Numbered from the stretch's first letter, positions 1 through 7,155 are shown. The stretch is DNA of 46,899 bases from DATJAJ01 sp035622335 (GCA_035622335.1 DASPVO010000031.1:1-46899); one strand, 5' to 3'. Made by a program: numbers and translations. Notes: generated from the letters alone by a model not told the origin.

Positions 1-50
1 CCCGTTATGATGCACTTCGTGGGGGCGACCGCGACCGCGGCCTTCTTCAC
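1..50 (-). CDS. mvk: mevalonate kinase, N-terminal fragment (cut by window edge)
   Basis: Only the first 16 codons are present. They start at a GTG at 48-50 and read VKKAAVAVAPTKCIIT, running off the window at base 1. A basic residue pair followed by an AVAVAPTKCIIT-type strand matches the N-terminus of archaeal GHMP-family mevalonate kinases, which phosphorylate mevalonate for isoprenoid lipid synthesis. Known archaeal gene order (rps2, MEMO, mevalonate kinase) supports the call. A TATA box lies 26 nt upstream, so the mRNA is probably leaderless and transcribed separately from MEMO. With so few residues the family call rests mainly on context. Confidence 0.6.
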   Translation of the reverse strand, partial: MKKAAVAVAPTKCIIT

Positions 51-72
51 GAAGGCCGACTACTTTCCACGT

Positions 73-79
73 CTTATAT
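73..79 (-). promoter_or_regulatory. TATA box for leaderless mevalonate kinase transcript
   Basis: On the minus strand the sequence reads GATATAAGAC, centred about 26 nt before the GTG at 50. That spacing puts the transcription start at the start codon itself. Confidence 0.6.
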
Positions 80-99
80 CCTTGCTAAGCTCTCCGCGT

Positions 100-942
100 C
101 TATAGGAACCTCACAGAGGGGTATCCGACCACCGAGGTGTAGTCTTTGGTGGTGTCTCCGGAGTTCGCGTACTTGAGGACCTCACCCTTCGTGAGCCCCA
201 GAATCGCACACGCCCCCATCACGGAGGCGATCGCCCCGTATCCGCAGGCTGTCACTTCAAGGCGCTCCAGAGTGGAGTAGAACGACTTGACGTCGAGGGC
301 CTTGACCTGTTCCAGCAGGGCCGAGTCCTTGCTTCGCGCAGCGTCGGACGGCTCGTAGTGGGTCAGGTCGGAGGAAGCGACGAGCAGGGTCCTCCTACCC
401 GACGCAACCTTGGCTATCCCCTCTGCGAGAAGAGACGTCGTGCCTTCGTCCTGGAAGGAGATGCAGATTGGAAGGACCTTCAGTTGGTTGCCGAAGACCT
501 GCTGCAGGAATGGGAGCTGGACCTCGACGGAGTGCTCCCAAGCGTGCGAGAGAGGGTCGAAGTCCACGATTCCGGTCGCTCTTCGAAGCTCCTCAGAGGC
601 CTCGGAGTCGACCCTCATTCTCCCCAAGGGCGTCTCCCACTCCCCTTCGCGCCATGAAGAGACGCCGCCCCCGAGCCCGTGATGATTGGGCCCGATGACA
701 ATCGCCAACTCTGGAGACCTCAGTGATGACAGGTGCAGGTAGCTGTGTGCGGCCACCGGACCTGAGAAGACGTACCCTGCGTGGGGAGAGACCACAGCAG
801 CGACCCGGTCCCCTCTGACTTCGGCGGGAGGCTGTCTTCCGGGCCCGAGCGCGTGATGATAGCAGTCCCTGATCAGAGCTTCGAGCTCAACGGGGTCGGA
901 CGGATAGAACGAGCCCGATACGGCGGGCTTCCTCAGGGGCAT
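100..942 (-). CDS. MEMO family protein (AmmeMemoRadiSam system protein B-like)
   Basis: A 280-residue protein beginning MPLRKPAVSGSFYPSDP, the usual MEMO opening. The family fold resembles non-haem iron dioxygenases. The metal-site residues known from human MEMO1 have candidates here: H54 in SPHAGYVFSG, H87/H88 in GPNHHG and C233 in TACGYG; H195 in SSDLTHY is also conserved. The biochemical role in archaea is unsettled. It sits 31 nt after rps2 in the same orientation and before mevalonate kinase, a neighbourhood common in archaea. The ATG at 942 is the natural start. Confidence 0.9.
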   Translation of the reverse strand: MPLRKPAVSGSFYPSDPVELEALIRDCYHHALGPGRQPPAEVRGDRVAAVVSPHAGYVFSGPVAAHSYLHLSSLRSPELAIVIGPNHHGLGGGVSSWREGEWETPLGRMRVDSEASEELRRATGIVDFDPLSHAWEHSVEVQLPFLQQVFGNQLKVLPICISFQDEGTTSLLAEGIAKVASGRRTLLVASSDLTHYEPSDAARSKDSALLEQVKALDVKSFYSTLERLEVTACGYGAIASVMGACAILGLTKGEVLKYANSGDTTKDYTSVVGYPSVRFL

Positions 943-973
943 GCGCTCGCACGTTTCGATGAATGGATTTACG

Positions 974-1657
974 CTACTCGGTCTCTTCTTCGTCTTTGGG
1001 TTCTTCTTCGGCCTTCGTCTCGAAGTCCTCGATGCTGTACTTCATTGGCTGGTCTTCGGGCAGAAGTTTCGCGTGCACGAGGGTTGCCCTCGCGAGAAGC
1101 CAGAAGATCGCTGCCAGCGCCATCCTGCCTCTGTTGTTGCCCGGTATCACGAGGTCCACGTCGTCGGTAACGTTGTCCGTGTCGCATATCGCGATCACGG
1201 GGATGCTCAGCTTACCAGCTTCCACAATCGCCTGCGCGTCCGAAGTGGGGTCTGCGATGACGACAAGCTCGGCGTCGAGGTGCCCCGGGTAGAGAGGGTT
1301 CGTGAATGTCCCAGGCATGAACCTGCCGACCTTGGGAATCGCCCCTGTGAGCTCGCAGAACTTCTCCACGGCGACTGACCCGTGCTCTCTGCTCGTGTAG
1401 ACGACGGTGTTCTGTGGGCCCGTGAAGGCGATGAACTTCCCTGCGGTGTCGATTCTTGAAAGTATCTTCGAGGTGTCTATCATCTGGAGGCCATCGGGCC
1501 TGGGGCGGGTCGTGAACTGCTCCATCGTCTTGGTCCTGATCGGTGTGCCTATCCTGATGCCCGTGGCTAAGAGAGCCTTCTCTGAGAGCTGTGGGATGAC
1601 CATCTTGTCCTCGGAACCCGTCTCCTCGTCTTCGTACTGAGCCAAGCCCGAGCCCAC
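974..1657 (-). CDS. rps2: small ribosomal subunit protein uS2
   Basis: A 227-residue protein with the archaeal S2 core: TGIRIGTPIRTKTM, a central GRFMPGTFTNP motif and the AIVEAGKLSIPVIAICDTDN segment. It binds 16S rRNA in the small subunit. The acidic C-terminal tail (EEEPKDEEETE) is typical of archaeal S2. The start used is GTG at 1657; a GGAGG lies only 3 nt before it, so a TTG five codons further in is also possible. It follows rpoN in the rpoD-L18e-L13-S9-rpoN-S2 operon. The rpoK and enolase genes often found between rpoN and rps2 are absent. Confidence 0.95.
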   Translation of the reverse strand: MGSGLAQYEDEETGSEDKMVIPQLSEKALLATGIRIGTPIRTKTMEQFTTRPRPDGLQMIDTSKILSRIDTAGKFIAFTGPQNTVVYTSREHGSVAVEKFCELTGAIPKVGRFMPGTFTNPLYPGHLDAELVVIADPTSDAQAIVEAGKLSIPVIAICDTDNVTDDVDLVIPGNNRGRMALAAIFWLLARATLVHAKLLPEDQPMKYSIEDFETKAEEEPKDEEETE

Positions 1658-1671
1658 TCTCCTCCGCTTTC

Positions 1672-1884
1672 CTAGAAGGTGTCGCCCTTCCTGCCGTAGA
1701 AGGGAAGGACCTGATCGATCACGTCTATCGACGATATGAGCATTCTTCTGCAGCAGTACCTCTTGACACCGAGATCGTCCAGGACCACCGCTGGGTCCTC
1801 ACCCGCCTTGACCCTGGACGAAAATGCGCTGAACTTGTCTCCGACGAGGAAGCCGCACGTAAAGCACCTGATTGGTATCATCAT
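1672..1884 (-). CDS. rpoN: DNA-directed RNA polymerase subunit N
   Basis: A 70-residue protein from the first of two adjacent ATGs (1884 and 1881): MMIPIRCFTCGFLVGDKF. The zinc-binding CxxC near the N-terminus and the CC pair in RYCCRRM are the hallmarks of archaeal RpoN/eukaryotic Rpb10, a small assembly subunit that bridges RpoD and RpoL. The open frame extends further upstream, but that part overlaps rps9 and is low-complexity basic sequence, so it is not coding here. An AGGTGA just before the start, overlapping the rps9 stop, can serve as the ribosome binding site. Confidence 0.95.
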   Translation of the reverse strand: MMIPIRCFTCGFLVGDKFSAFSSRVKAGEDPAVVLDDLGVKRYCCRRMLISSIDVIDQVLPFYGRKGDTF

Positions 1885-1891
1885 GCCACGG

Positions 1892-2329
1892 TCACCTGTA
1901 GCTCTTCTGCCTCTTCCTTCTCGCTCCGGGTCCTCCGAACTTCTTGGGCTCCGCCTGTCGCGGGTCCCCCGAGAGAAGGTACTTGTTGTATGCATTGATC
2001 CTGTCCCTTACCTCGCTGCCTCTCACCTGGTCGACGTAGGCCCTCGAGAGCGCCATCGCGGCTGCGTCGGCCTGTCCCATGAAGCCCCCGCCAGAGACGC
2101 TTATGTCGACGTCGTACTTCTCCCTCAGGTCTCCCACCACCATCGCAGCCCCGAGCATGTGGAGGCGCGCGATCTCAGGCTCGTACACTTCCACCGGAGT
2201 CCCGTTGACCTTGATACGTCCCTTGCCCGGCACGAGGGCGGCCGTAGCCTTCGCAGTCTTCCTCGCTCCGGAGTAGAGCTTGATCTTGGGTTGGGTTTTG
2301 CTCTCCTTTGGCAAATCTATCCACTCCAT
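1892..2329 (-). CDS. rps9: small ribosomal subunit protein uS9
   Basis: A 145-residue protein ending in the diagnostic uS9 tail GGPGARRKRQKSYR, whose basic C-terminus reaches the P-site tRNA in known ribosomes. The SGARKTAKATAALVPGKG motif and the VSGGGFMGQADAAAMALSRA segment are also typical. It starts at ATG 2329 and overlaps the end of rpl13 by 13 nt, so translation is probably coupled. Confidence 0.97.
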   Translation of the reverse strand: MEWIDLPKESKTQPKIKLYSGARKTAKATAALVPGKGRIKVNGTPVEVYEPEIARLHMLGAAMVVGDLREKYDVDISVSGGGFMGQADAAAMALSRAYVDQVRGSEVRDRINAYNKYLLSGDPRQAEPKKFGGPGARRKRQKSYR

Positions 2330-2760
2330 CCCAGATTTCTGGAGAGCTCGGCCATCGTGACGTAGACCGGCACTGGTCTAGTGGCCGTGGTGTCCGGGAA
2401 CTGCAAGAGCTTTGTCTCCTTGGCCTCAGGCGGAACGCCGATGTAGACCCTGAGCCGCTTCATGGCGGTGTCTCCCTTTGACTTCTTTCTTGGGACCATC
2501 CCTCTTATCATTCTCCTGAGGATGTTGTCCGGTCTCCTAGGGTGTATCGGTCCGTACAGGGGGTTGACCTTGCTAGCTATCTCGAGACGCAGCTTCCACT
2601 GGTTGACCACGGACGTCTTCTCCCCCGAGATGAGCGACCTCTCGGCGTTTACAACGACCACGCGTTTCCCAGACAAAAGGAGCTTGGCGACCCTCGAAGA
2701 GAGCCTTCCGGCTATCTGGTTGGTAGCGTCCACGTACACAGTCGCGCCCTCACTTGACAA
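2317..2760 (-). CDS. rpl13: large ribosomal subunit protein uL13
   Basis: A 147-residue protein with the L13 signature VDATNQIAGRLSSRVAKLLL near the N-terminus and the IHPRRPDNILRRMIRGMVP core. It is an early-assembling 23S rRNA binding protein. It starts with TTG at 2760 and overlaps the end of rpl18e by 11 nt. Gene order L18e-L13-S9 is conserved in archaea. Confidence 0.97.
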   Translation of the reverse strand: MSSEGATVYVDATNQIAGRLSSRVAKLLLSGKRVVVVNAERSLISGEKTSVVNQWKLRLEIASKVNPLYGPIHPRRPDNILRRMIRGMVPRKKSKGDTAMKRLRVYIGVPPEAKETKLLQFPDTTATRPVPVYVTMAELSRNLGWSG

Positions 2761-3097
2761 TCTTTACGTTCCTCCCATCGCGGTACTTCTTCACGAAATC
2801 GCCGATGGTGATCGCGCTCCCTCCGGCAGCCGTTATCTTCTGCTTCGCGGAGGAGGAGAAGGAAAACGCTCCTACCGTGACCTTCTTGTCGAGGTTGCCC
2901 CAACCGAGCACCTTGCCCGGCACGAGAAGTTTCGCCCCACCCTCAGAGAGTCTTGATATCCTGCCCACGTTAACTTCGACCTTCGTCAAGGCCGGGCTCG
3001 ACAGCAACTGCGATGCGCTCCGCCACACAGCCGCATCCTTGCCTGCCCTCTCGAGCAGAACCACCGTCTGCCGTAGGAGCGGGTTGGTGGAACTCAC
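2750..3097 (-). CDS. rpl18e: large ribosomal subunit protein eL18
   Basis: A 115-residue protein from a GTG start at 3097, which overlaps the rpoD stop as GTGA. The sequence begins STNPLLRQTVVLLERAGKDAA and carries the L18e/L15 fold motif LVPGKVLGWGNLDKKVTV. Length fits the archaeal family (about 115-125 residues). A longer frame extends upstream but is antisense-like sequence inside rpoD. It is known from archaea and eukaryotes only. Confidence 0.95.
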   Translation of the reverse strand: MSSTNPLLRQTVVLLERAGKDAAVWRSASQLLSSPALTKVEVNVGRISRLSEGGAKLLVPGKVLGWGNLDKKVTVGAFSFSSSAKQKITAAGGSAITIGDFVKKYRDGRNVKIVK

Positions 3098-3732
3098 TCG
3101 GCCACGACCCCCACCGAGGATTGTATCTCTTTCAGCTTCTCTTGTAGCAGTTCTATCGCCTTCAGGACGATTTTCTTCGCCGGGAGCCCTCCCGCGGACT
3201 CGACCATCAGGTTGAAGGTGCCTTCCGTCTTGCCGTCCGAAAGCACCGCGACCGTCGCCGGCTGCCACTTCGCGTGCTCTCTTCCCCGGCCCAGCCTAGC
3301 GTACGCTTCGAGCTTTACAGACTGCCCGTTGGCCAGCTTCACTATTGGTATCTGTTCGCTTATCGGCCTTATCTCCCTGTCTTCGGAGACTAAGTCTCCC
3401 GAATATACTGTCGAGACCTTCTCCTTGCCCACCGCGTCGAGAACGAAGAGCACTCTGCACTTGGCGCAGCCGAGCGGGCTGCCGCAGTCGCACTTCTCGG
3501 GGAGGACGTATCTGTCGAGGTCCGTCTTTATCGGGACCATGCCCAACCGATGAGCAAGGATCTCGTCGTAGAGTACTGAGGAGTTCTCGAGGATCACCAC
3601 GTCGTCGATGGCCATCGACGGGACTTCGGCGATGCAGAATCGCCTCACCGCGTTGGCGTAGCTCCTGTCTATTCCCTCAAGCTGTAAGCTGACCGAGTTT
3701 CCAGTGTCCTGTAGCAGCTTGGTCCTAATCAA
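3094..3732 (-). CDS. rpoD: DNA-directed RNA polymerase subunit D
   Basis: A 212-residue archaeal RpoD (Rpb3/alpha-like), the assembly platform of RNA polymerase. It begins at TTG 3732 and shows the alpha-motif residues SYANAVRRFCIAEVPSMAID. Four cysteines, C81, C83, C89 and C92, form a CxCx5CxxC loop placed like the Rpb3 zinc site. There is no further cysteine cluster, so the separate ferredoxin-like 4Fe-4S domain of some crenarchaeal RpoD proteins is missing, consistent with the short length. It leads the operon running down to rps2. A moderate AGGGTG ribosome binding site precedes the TTG. Confidence 0.95.
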   Translation of the reverse strand: MIRTKLLQDTGNSVSLQLEGIDRSYANAVRRFCIAEVPSMAIDDVVILENSSVLYDEILAHRLGMVPIKTDLDRYVLPEKCDCGSPLGCAKCRVLFVLDAVGKEKVSTVYSGDLVSEDREIRPISEQIPIVKLANGQSVKLEAYARLGRGREHAKWQPATVAVLSDGKTEGTFNLMVESAGGLPAKKIVLKAIELLQEKLKEIQSSVGVVAE

Positions 3733-3844
3733 TCGTAAAGCACCCTAAGGCGAGTGCCATCCCGAAGGCAACTTTCACGCCACCGCCCTCGCTGATGTTA
3801 AAAGGTTTTGGTGCTCTCTTCTCTACTTTGCAGTCCTCTTGCGC

Positions 3845-3852
3845 TTTTATAG
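3845..3852 (+). promoter_or_regulatory. TATA box for the small membrane protein gene
   Basis: The sequence GCGCTTTTATAGG is centred about 28 nt before the ATG at 3876, the spacing of a leaderless archaeal promoter. Confidence 0.6.
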
Positions 3853-3875
3853 GAAATTGAAGAGCCGCATGGTCG

Positions 3876-3986
3876 ATGTCCGAGGAAACGACGATGGAAG
3901 CAGTGATGAAGAAACTCCGCAGGCTCGAGATCCTCTCGTACGTGACGGTAGTCCTGTTAGTGATCTTCATACTTCTTTTGCTGTGA
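3876..3986 (+). CDS. small single-pass membrane protein (36 aa), unknown function
   Basis: An ATG-to-TGA frame of 36 residues. An acidic N-terminus (MSEETTMEAVMKK) is followed by a basic patch (KKLRRLE) and a C-terminal hydrophobic helix of about 16 residues rich in V, L and I, ending in LLLL. This is a tail-anchored or single-pass topology. A good TATA box sits at leaderless distance, and the gene lies between rpoD (divergent) and the DinB-like gene, whose frame continues seven codons after this stop. I recognise no family. It could assist a membrane complex, but that is a guess. Confidence 0.55.
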   Translation: MSEETTMEAVMKKLRRLEILSYVTVVLLVIFILLLL

Positions 3987-4007
3987 CCTGATGGAGACCT
4001 TCTTCTC

Positions 4008-4571
4008 TTGACGCAGCACAAGCCGGCAAGAAGAAAGAAGGTGGCGAGAAGAGAACCCGGTTTTTCCGGCGAGACCATACCGAGCCCGGAGACGTTCAAG
4101 AAAGTCATTCAGTACAACAAGGTTGTACTCTACGAGTACATCGGCGCGCTGGAGAAGCTGCCTTGGAAGACAGTATCTCAGAACATGGAAGCTTCGCACT
4201 CTTCCATGAAGGACACAGTAGTCCACATCATCACGGTGTACAACGGCTGGTTGAACTACATAGCAAGGGGAAGAGCTTCCGAGATCCCTTATGACACTGG
4301 CAACCCGGAGAGATATCGCTCGATGAAGGATGTCCGGGCCTTCGCAGACAAGGTATGGGCGGGGGTCGACTCCCTCGTCTTGGGGCTGGACGAGGCGGAC
4401 CTGCGAAGAAGGGTGAAGGCTCCTTGGTTTGCGGTCTCGAACACTCTCGCCGACGCACTGATGCAAGTTACATTGGAGCAGGCGCACCACACCGGCGAGA
4501 TCATCGCCCTCCTCTGGCAGTTGAACATCGAGCCGCCCGAGATGACCTGGATCATGAAGACGAGAGGCTAA
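4008..4571 (+). CDS. DinB-like metal-binding four-helix protein
   Basis: A 187-residue protein with the DinB/YfiT-type helical bundle pattern. Three candidate metal-ligand histidines appear in ASHSSMKDTVVHI and in the C-terminal EQAHHTGEIIALL, followed by the common ending NIEPPEM. DinB-family proteins are thiol- or stress-related and often of unknown substrate. The TTG start at 4008 is the first possible one, because an in-frame stop (the TGA of the preceding small gene) lies 21 nt upstream. The first 20 residues are very basic and precede the domain. Probably co-transcribed with the small membrane protein. Confidence 0.8.
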   Translation: MTQHKPARRKKVARREPGFSGETIPSPETFKKVIQYNKVVLYEYIGALEKLPWKTVSQNMEASHSSMKDTVVHIITVYNGWLNYIARGRASEIPYDTGNPERYRSMKDVRAFADKVWAGVDSLVLGLDEADLRRRVKAPWFAVSNTLADALMQVTLEQAHHTGEIIALLWQLNIEPPEMTWIMKTRG

Positions 4572-4598
4572 AGCGGATTAGATTCTTCCCGTCAAAAC

Positions 4599-4604
4599 TT
4601 ATAA
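4599..4604 (+). promoter_or_regulatory. TATA box for rps13-rps4-rps11
   Basis: AACTTATAACC is centred near 4601.5. The ATG at 4615 is only about 13 nt away, whereas a TTG at 4630 lies 28 nt away. This favours a leaderless start of rps13 at 4630. Confidence 0.6.
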
Positions 4605-4629
4605 CCGGACGGGGATGGCCTGCTCAAGT

Positions 4630-5127
4630 TTGTCCAGCAGCGGAGAGTACAGGCACCTGGTCAGGATGTCGGGCAAGGACCTCGATGGGAGCAAGAAGCT
4701 TGTGGTCGCCCTCGCTGACCTTCGAGGCGTCGGGGACAATTTCGCTCGGAGCATCGTCGCCAGGCTAGAGCTGGACCCCAGGGTCAGGTTGGGGACGCTC
4801 AGCGAAGAGCAGGTCAAGGAGATCGAGAAGGCAGTTCAGGCGACATCGGCCTCAGACCTTCCCGGCTGGTATTACAACAGACGCAAGGACCCAGAGACGG
4901 GTTCGACGGGTCAGCTAATCGGCACCGACTTGGAGATAGCGAACAAGAACGACGTTCAGAAGGAGAAGGACGCCCAGAGTTGGAAGGGCGTCAGACACAG
5001 CCTCGGGCTGAAGGTTCGCGGCCAGAGGACGAGGACGACTGGACGAAAGGGGAGGACGGTTGGCGTGAGGAAGGCGGTACTCCAAGCGGCTGCGAAGGCT
5101 GCGGCGACAGAAAAGAAGGAGGAGTAG
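4630..5127 (+). CDS. rps13: small ribosomal subunit protein uS13
   Basis: Archaeal uS13 of 165 residues, opening SSSGEYRHLVRMSGKDLDG and containing the helix-hairpin-helix region LADLRGVGDNFARSIV and the C-terminal basic KVRGQRTRTTGRKGRTVGVRK segment, which contacts the subunit interface. I place the start at TTG 4630 because it fits both the usual N-terminus and the TATA spacing; the ATG at 4615 would add five residues (MACSS). It is the first gene of a three-gene S13-S4-S11 unit that diverges from rpoD instead of preceding it. Confidence 0.93.
   Translation: MSSSGEYRHLVRMSGKDLDGSKKLVVALADLRGVGDNFARSIVARLELDPRVRLGTLSEEQVKEIEKAVQATSASDLPGWYYNRRKDPETGSTGQLIGTDLEIANKNDVQKEKDAQSWKGVRHSLGLKVRGQRTRTTGRKGRTVGVRKAVLQAAAKAAATEKKEE
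5118..5122 (+). promoter_or_regulatory. GGAGG ribosome binding site that sets the rps4 start
   Basis: GGAGG lies in the last codons of rps13 and is followed after exactly 9 nt by CTG at 5132, the only start candidate for full-length uS4. Confidence 0.7.
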
Positions 5128-5131
5128 AGCT

Positions 5132-5644
5132 CTGGGAGACCCCAAGAAGTCGAGGAAGCGCTACAACAGGCCCAGGAGCCCTTGGAGGTCTGACCAGCTC
5201 GCGCAGGAGCTCTACCTGCTCGGGACCTACGGTCTGAGAAACAAGAGGGAGCTATGGAAGTCGCAGACCCAGTTGAGCACGATCAGGAAGCAGGCTAGGA
5301 CTCTTCTTGCAGCGACCAAGGAAGTGAGGGAGAGGGAGGAGAAGAAGCTGCTGGACAGCCTCAGGAGGAGGGGACTCGCCAGCGACGCGGCAACGCTCGA
5401 CGACATTCTCAACCTGACGGTCGAAGACACCCTCAACAGAAGGCTACAGACCGTGGTGTTCAAGAGAGGGATGGCAACCTCACCGCTCAGCGCGAGGCAG
5501 CTCGTCGTCCACGGGCACATCGCGGTCGGGGCGAGAAGGATCAGAGTCCCGGGTTACCTGGTCGGTAGAACAGAGGAAGGCTCGGTTGCAATCTATGGCG
5601 GAAAGCAAGTGGAGGCGCCGCAACCGGCACCTTCGGCGAGTTGA
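5132..5644 (+). CDS. rps4: small ribosomal subunit protein uS4, apparent CTG start
   Basis: 170 residues if started at CTG 5132. The family N-terminus GDPKKSRKRYNRPRSPW is encoded directly after this CTG, and the conserved LGTYGLRNKRELWKSQTQLS follows. The first canonical start in frame, TTG 5273, would delete 47 residues of this conserved region. Upstream in frame there is no ATG, GTG or TTG between the end of rps13 and the CTG. The S4 RNA-binding domain lies around ARQLVVHGHIAVGARRIRVPG. The rps13 stop is 4 nt upstream and GGAGG 9 nt upstream, so coupled initiation at a non-standard codon is likely. The product call is firm; the start codon is an inference. Confidence 0.93.
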   Translation: MGDPKKSRKRYNRPRSPWRSDQLAQELYLLGTYGLRNKRELWKSQTQLSTIRKQARTLLAATKEVREREEKKLLDSLRRRGLASDAATLDDILNLTVEDTLNRRLQTVVFKRGMATSPLSARQLVVHGHIAVGARRIRVPGYLVGRTEEGSVAIYGGKQVEAPQPAPSAS

Positions 5645-5650
5645 TCCTAG

Positions 5651-6055
5651 ATGTCTGAAGAAGACGTTCTCTCAAACAAGTGGGGCGTTGTCCACATCTA
5701 TTCCAGCTACAACAACACGATAGTTCACATCACCGACCTGACCGGTGCAGAGACCATCTCCTTCTCTTCCGGAGGGAGGCACGTCAAGGCGGACAGGTTC
5801 GAGTCATCTCCCTACGCCGCGATGAGAAGCGCTTCGGCGGCGGCCGACGTAGCAAAGTCGAAGGGTATCAACGCGGTCCACATCAAGGTGAGGGCGGTCG
5901 GAGGGACTGGGCCTAGGACACCCGGCCCCGGGGCTCAGGCCGCGATCAGGGCGATCGCGCGTGCTGGTTTCAGAATCGGACGAATCGAGGACGTGACACC
6001 CATCCCGCACGACACGACGAGAAAGAAGGGTGGACGCAGAGGAAGAAGGGCGTAA
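5651..6055 (+). CDS. rps11: small ribosomal subunit protein uS11
   Basis: A 134-residue uS11 with GVVHIYSSYNNTIVHITDLTG at the N-terminus, the conserved VRAVGGTGPRTPGPGAQAAI loop and the ending TPIPHDTTRKKGGRRGRRA. It sits on the 30S platform next to the mRNA exit channel. It starts at ATG 5651, 6 nt after rps4, and ends 1 nt from the convergent HTH/S-layer gene. Confidence 0.97.
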   Translation: MSEEDVLSNKWGVVHIYSSYNNTIVHITDLTGAETISFSSGGRHVKADRFESSPYAAMRSASAAADVAKSKGINAVHIKVRAVGGTGPRTPGPGAQAAIRAIARAGFRIGRIEDVTPIPHDTTRKKGGRRGRRA

Positions 6056-6056
6056 C

Positions 6057-7028
6057 CTAGCCGGCCCTCAGTACATCAACGCCGTCGACCTTGCCGTCCC
6101 CGTCCCGGTCTACTCCCCTAAGGACGCAGTAGAACTCTCCCGCTCTGTAGTCCTTCAGAACGGAGTGCGACTGGTTGGTCACGCCTATTATCCCCGCCTT
6201 CGTCCCGGCGCCCGTGAGACCGGCGATCATCACGCACCACTTTCCGCTCGCCCACGGGTTCTTCACCTTCACTACCATGCAGTCTGTCTCTGAGGCGTAA
6301 GAGTTCCCCTCCTCGTCTGCTATCGAGCCCCAGAAGCCGGTTTGCGTGAACTTGGTTTGGAGATGGGAGTTAAGCTCCTCTGAGATCAAGTTCGTTCTCG
6401 GGCCTCCGACCATGACTAGATTGGAACCCTCGAGCTTCTCGGCCTTGATGTCGACGTCGAGCTTCACCGGGAAGATGCTCGGAATCGGGACGAACTGGCC
6501 CAGCGCGAAACCAAGCTGCACCGCGTAGTGGCCGTCCCTCGCCTGCGTGCTGCTTTTGCCGTGGGGGACGGGCGAACCAACGACGATCCACCCCTCGAGC
6601 AACCCTCCCGCGATGAATTCCGAGAAGAACCTTCCGACCTCCTTGGGCCTCGACGCCGACTGGATGGAGGGAAGCTGCTCACCCTCGACGGGAAATTCGA
6701 CGGCGTAGCCGTCGGACGACAGGGTGAATCTCGTGGCCTCCCCTCCTCTTACGACTTCGCTCCCCGCCCTCACAATCAGCCCTGCTCGTTCGAGCCTCTT
6801 CATATGATAGTACACGGTCTGGTGCCTCGCCCCAATGGTCCTCGAAATTTCGGCGGGATATCTCGGGCCTTCTGCGAGGATCCGCAGAATCTTCTGGCCG
6901 ACCCTGCCGTATGCAGGTGAGAATTGGTCAGGTGTTTCCGAGACGACTACTCGCTTTGCCCTTGACGAGGATGACTTCGTGTCAACAAGGAGCTTCTCCT
7001 TGGCCAACGCCATAGGTCCCTCGACCAT
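6057..7028 (-). CDS. winged-helix protein fused to an S-layer-type C-terminal domain
   Basis: 323 residues. Residues about 38-105 form an ArsR/MarR-like winged helix: GQKILRILAEGPRYPAEIS, then the recognition helix region GARHQTVYYHMKRLERAGLI. Residues about 125-323 resemble the methanogen S-layer C-terminal family: WIVVGSPVPHG, DGHYAVQLGFALG, MVGGPRTNLIS, VKNPWASGKWCVMIAGLTGAG, and a final DRDGDGKVDGVDV loop with the spacing of a calcium-binding loop. No signal peptide or membrane helix is visible, so the protein should be cytoplasmic although the second domain is typical of surface proteins. The ATG at 7028 lies almost inside an AT-rich box; the ATG at 7013 may be the real start. Function unknown; a DNA-binding sensor is the simplest guess. 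Confidence 0.75.
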   Translation of the reverse strand: MVEGPMALAKEKLLVDTKSSSSRAKRVVVSETPDQFSPAYGRVGQKILRILAEGPRYPAEISRTIGARHQTVYYHMKRLERAGLIVRAGSEVVRGGEATRFTLSSDGYAVEFPVEGEQLPSIQSASRPKEVGRFFSEFIAGGLLEGWIVVGSPVPHGKSSTQARDGHYAVQLGFALGQFVPIPSIFPVKLDVDIKAEKLEGSNLVMVGGPRTNLISEELNSHLQTKFTQTGFWGSIADEEGNSYASETDCMVVKVKNPWASGKWCVMIAGLTGAGTKAGIIGVTNQSHSVLKDYRAGEFYCVLRGVDRDGDGKVDGVDVLRAG

Positions 7029-7126
7029 TCATAAATGGATTGGCATGGTGGACAGGCTTCAGGACACGGACTCCGCCTACCTTGCAGAACTGGCCTTGCA
7101 TGGTAGAGCTCGCGGGGCTACGGTCG

Positions 7127-7132
7127 TTATAA
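7127..7132 (+). promoter_or_regulatory. TATA box for leaderless glmS
   Basis: GGTCGTTATAACCG is centred about 26 nt before the GTG at 7156. Confidence 0.65.
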
Positions 7133-7155
7133 CCGCCCCGCCCGACCCTTCATTC

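Noticed and set aside
3725..4108. Minus-strand open frame of 127 codons upstream of rpoD
   Set aside because: It is antisense to the small membrane gene and the DinB-like gene and reads as random GC-rich sequence.
6835..7155. 107-codon N-terminal extension of glmS
   Set aside because: GlmS needs its cysteine right after the initiator; the GTG before CGIIG plus a TATA box at 26 nt fix the start. The extension is antisense to the HTH gene.
7030..7155. glmS-type ribozyme or riboswitch upstream of glmS
   Set aside because: The TATA spacing leaves no untranslated leader.
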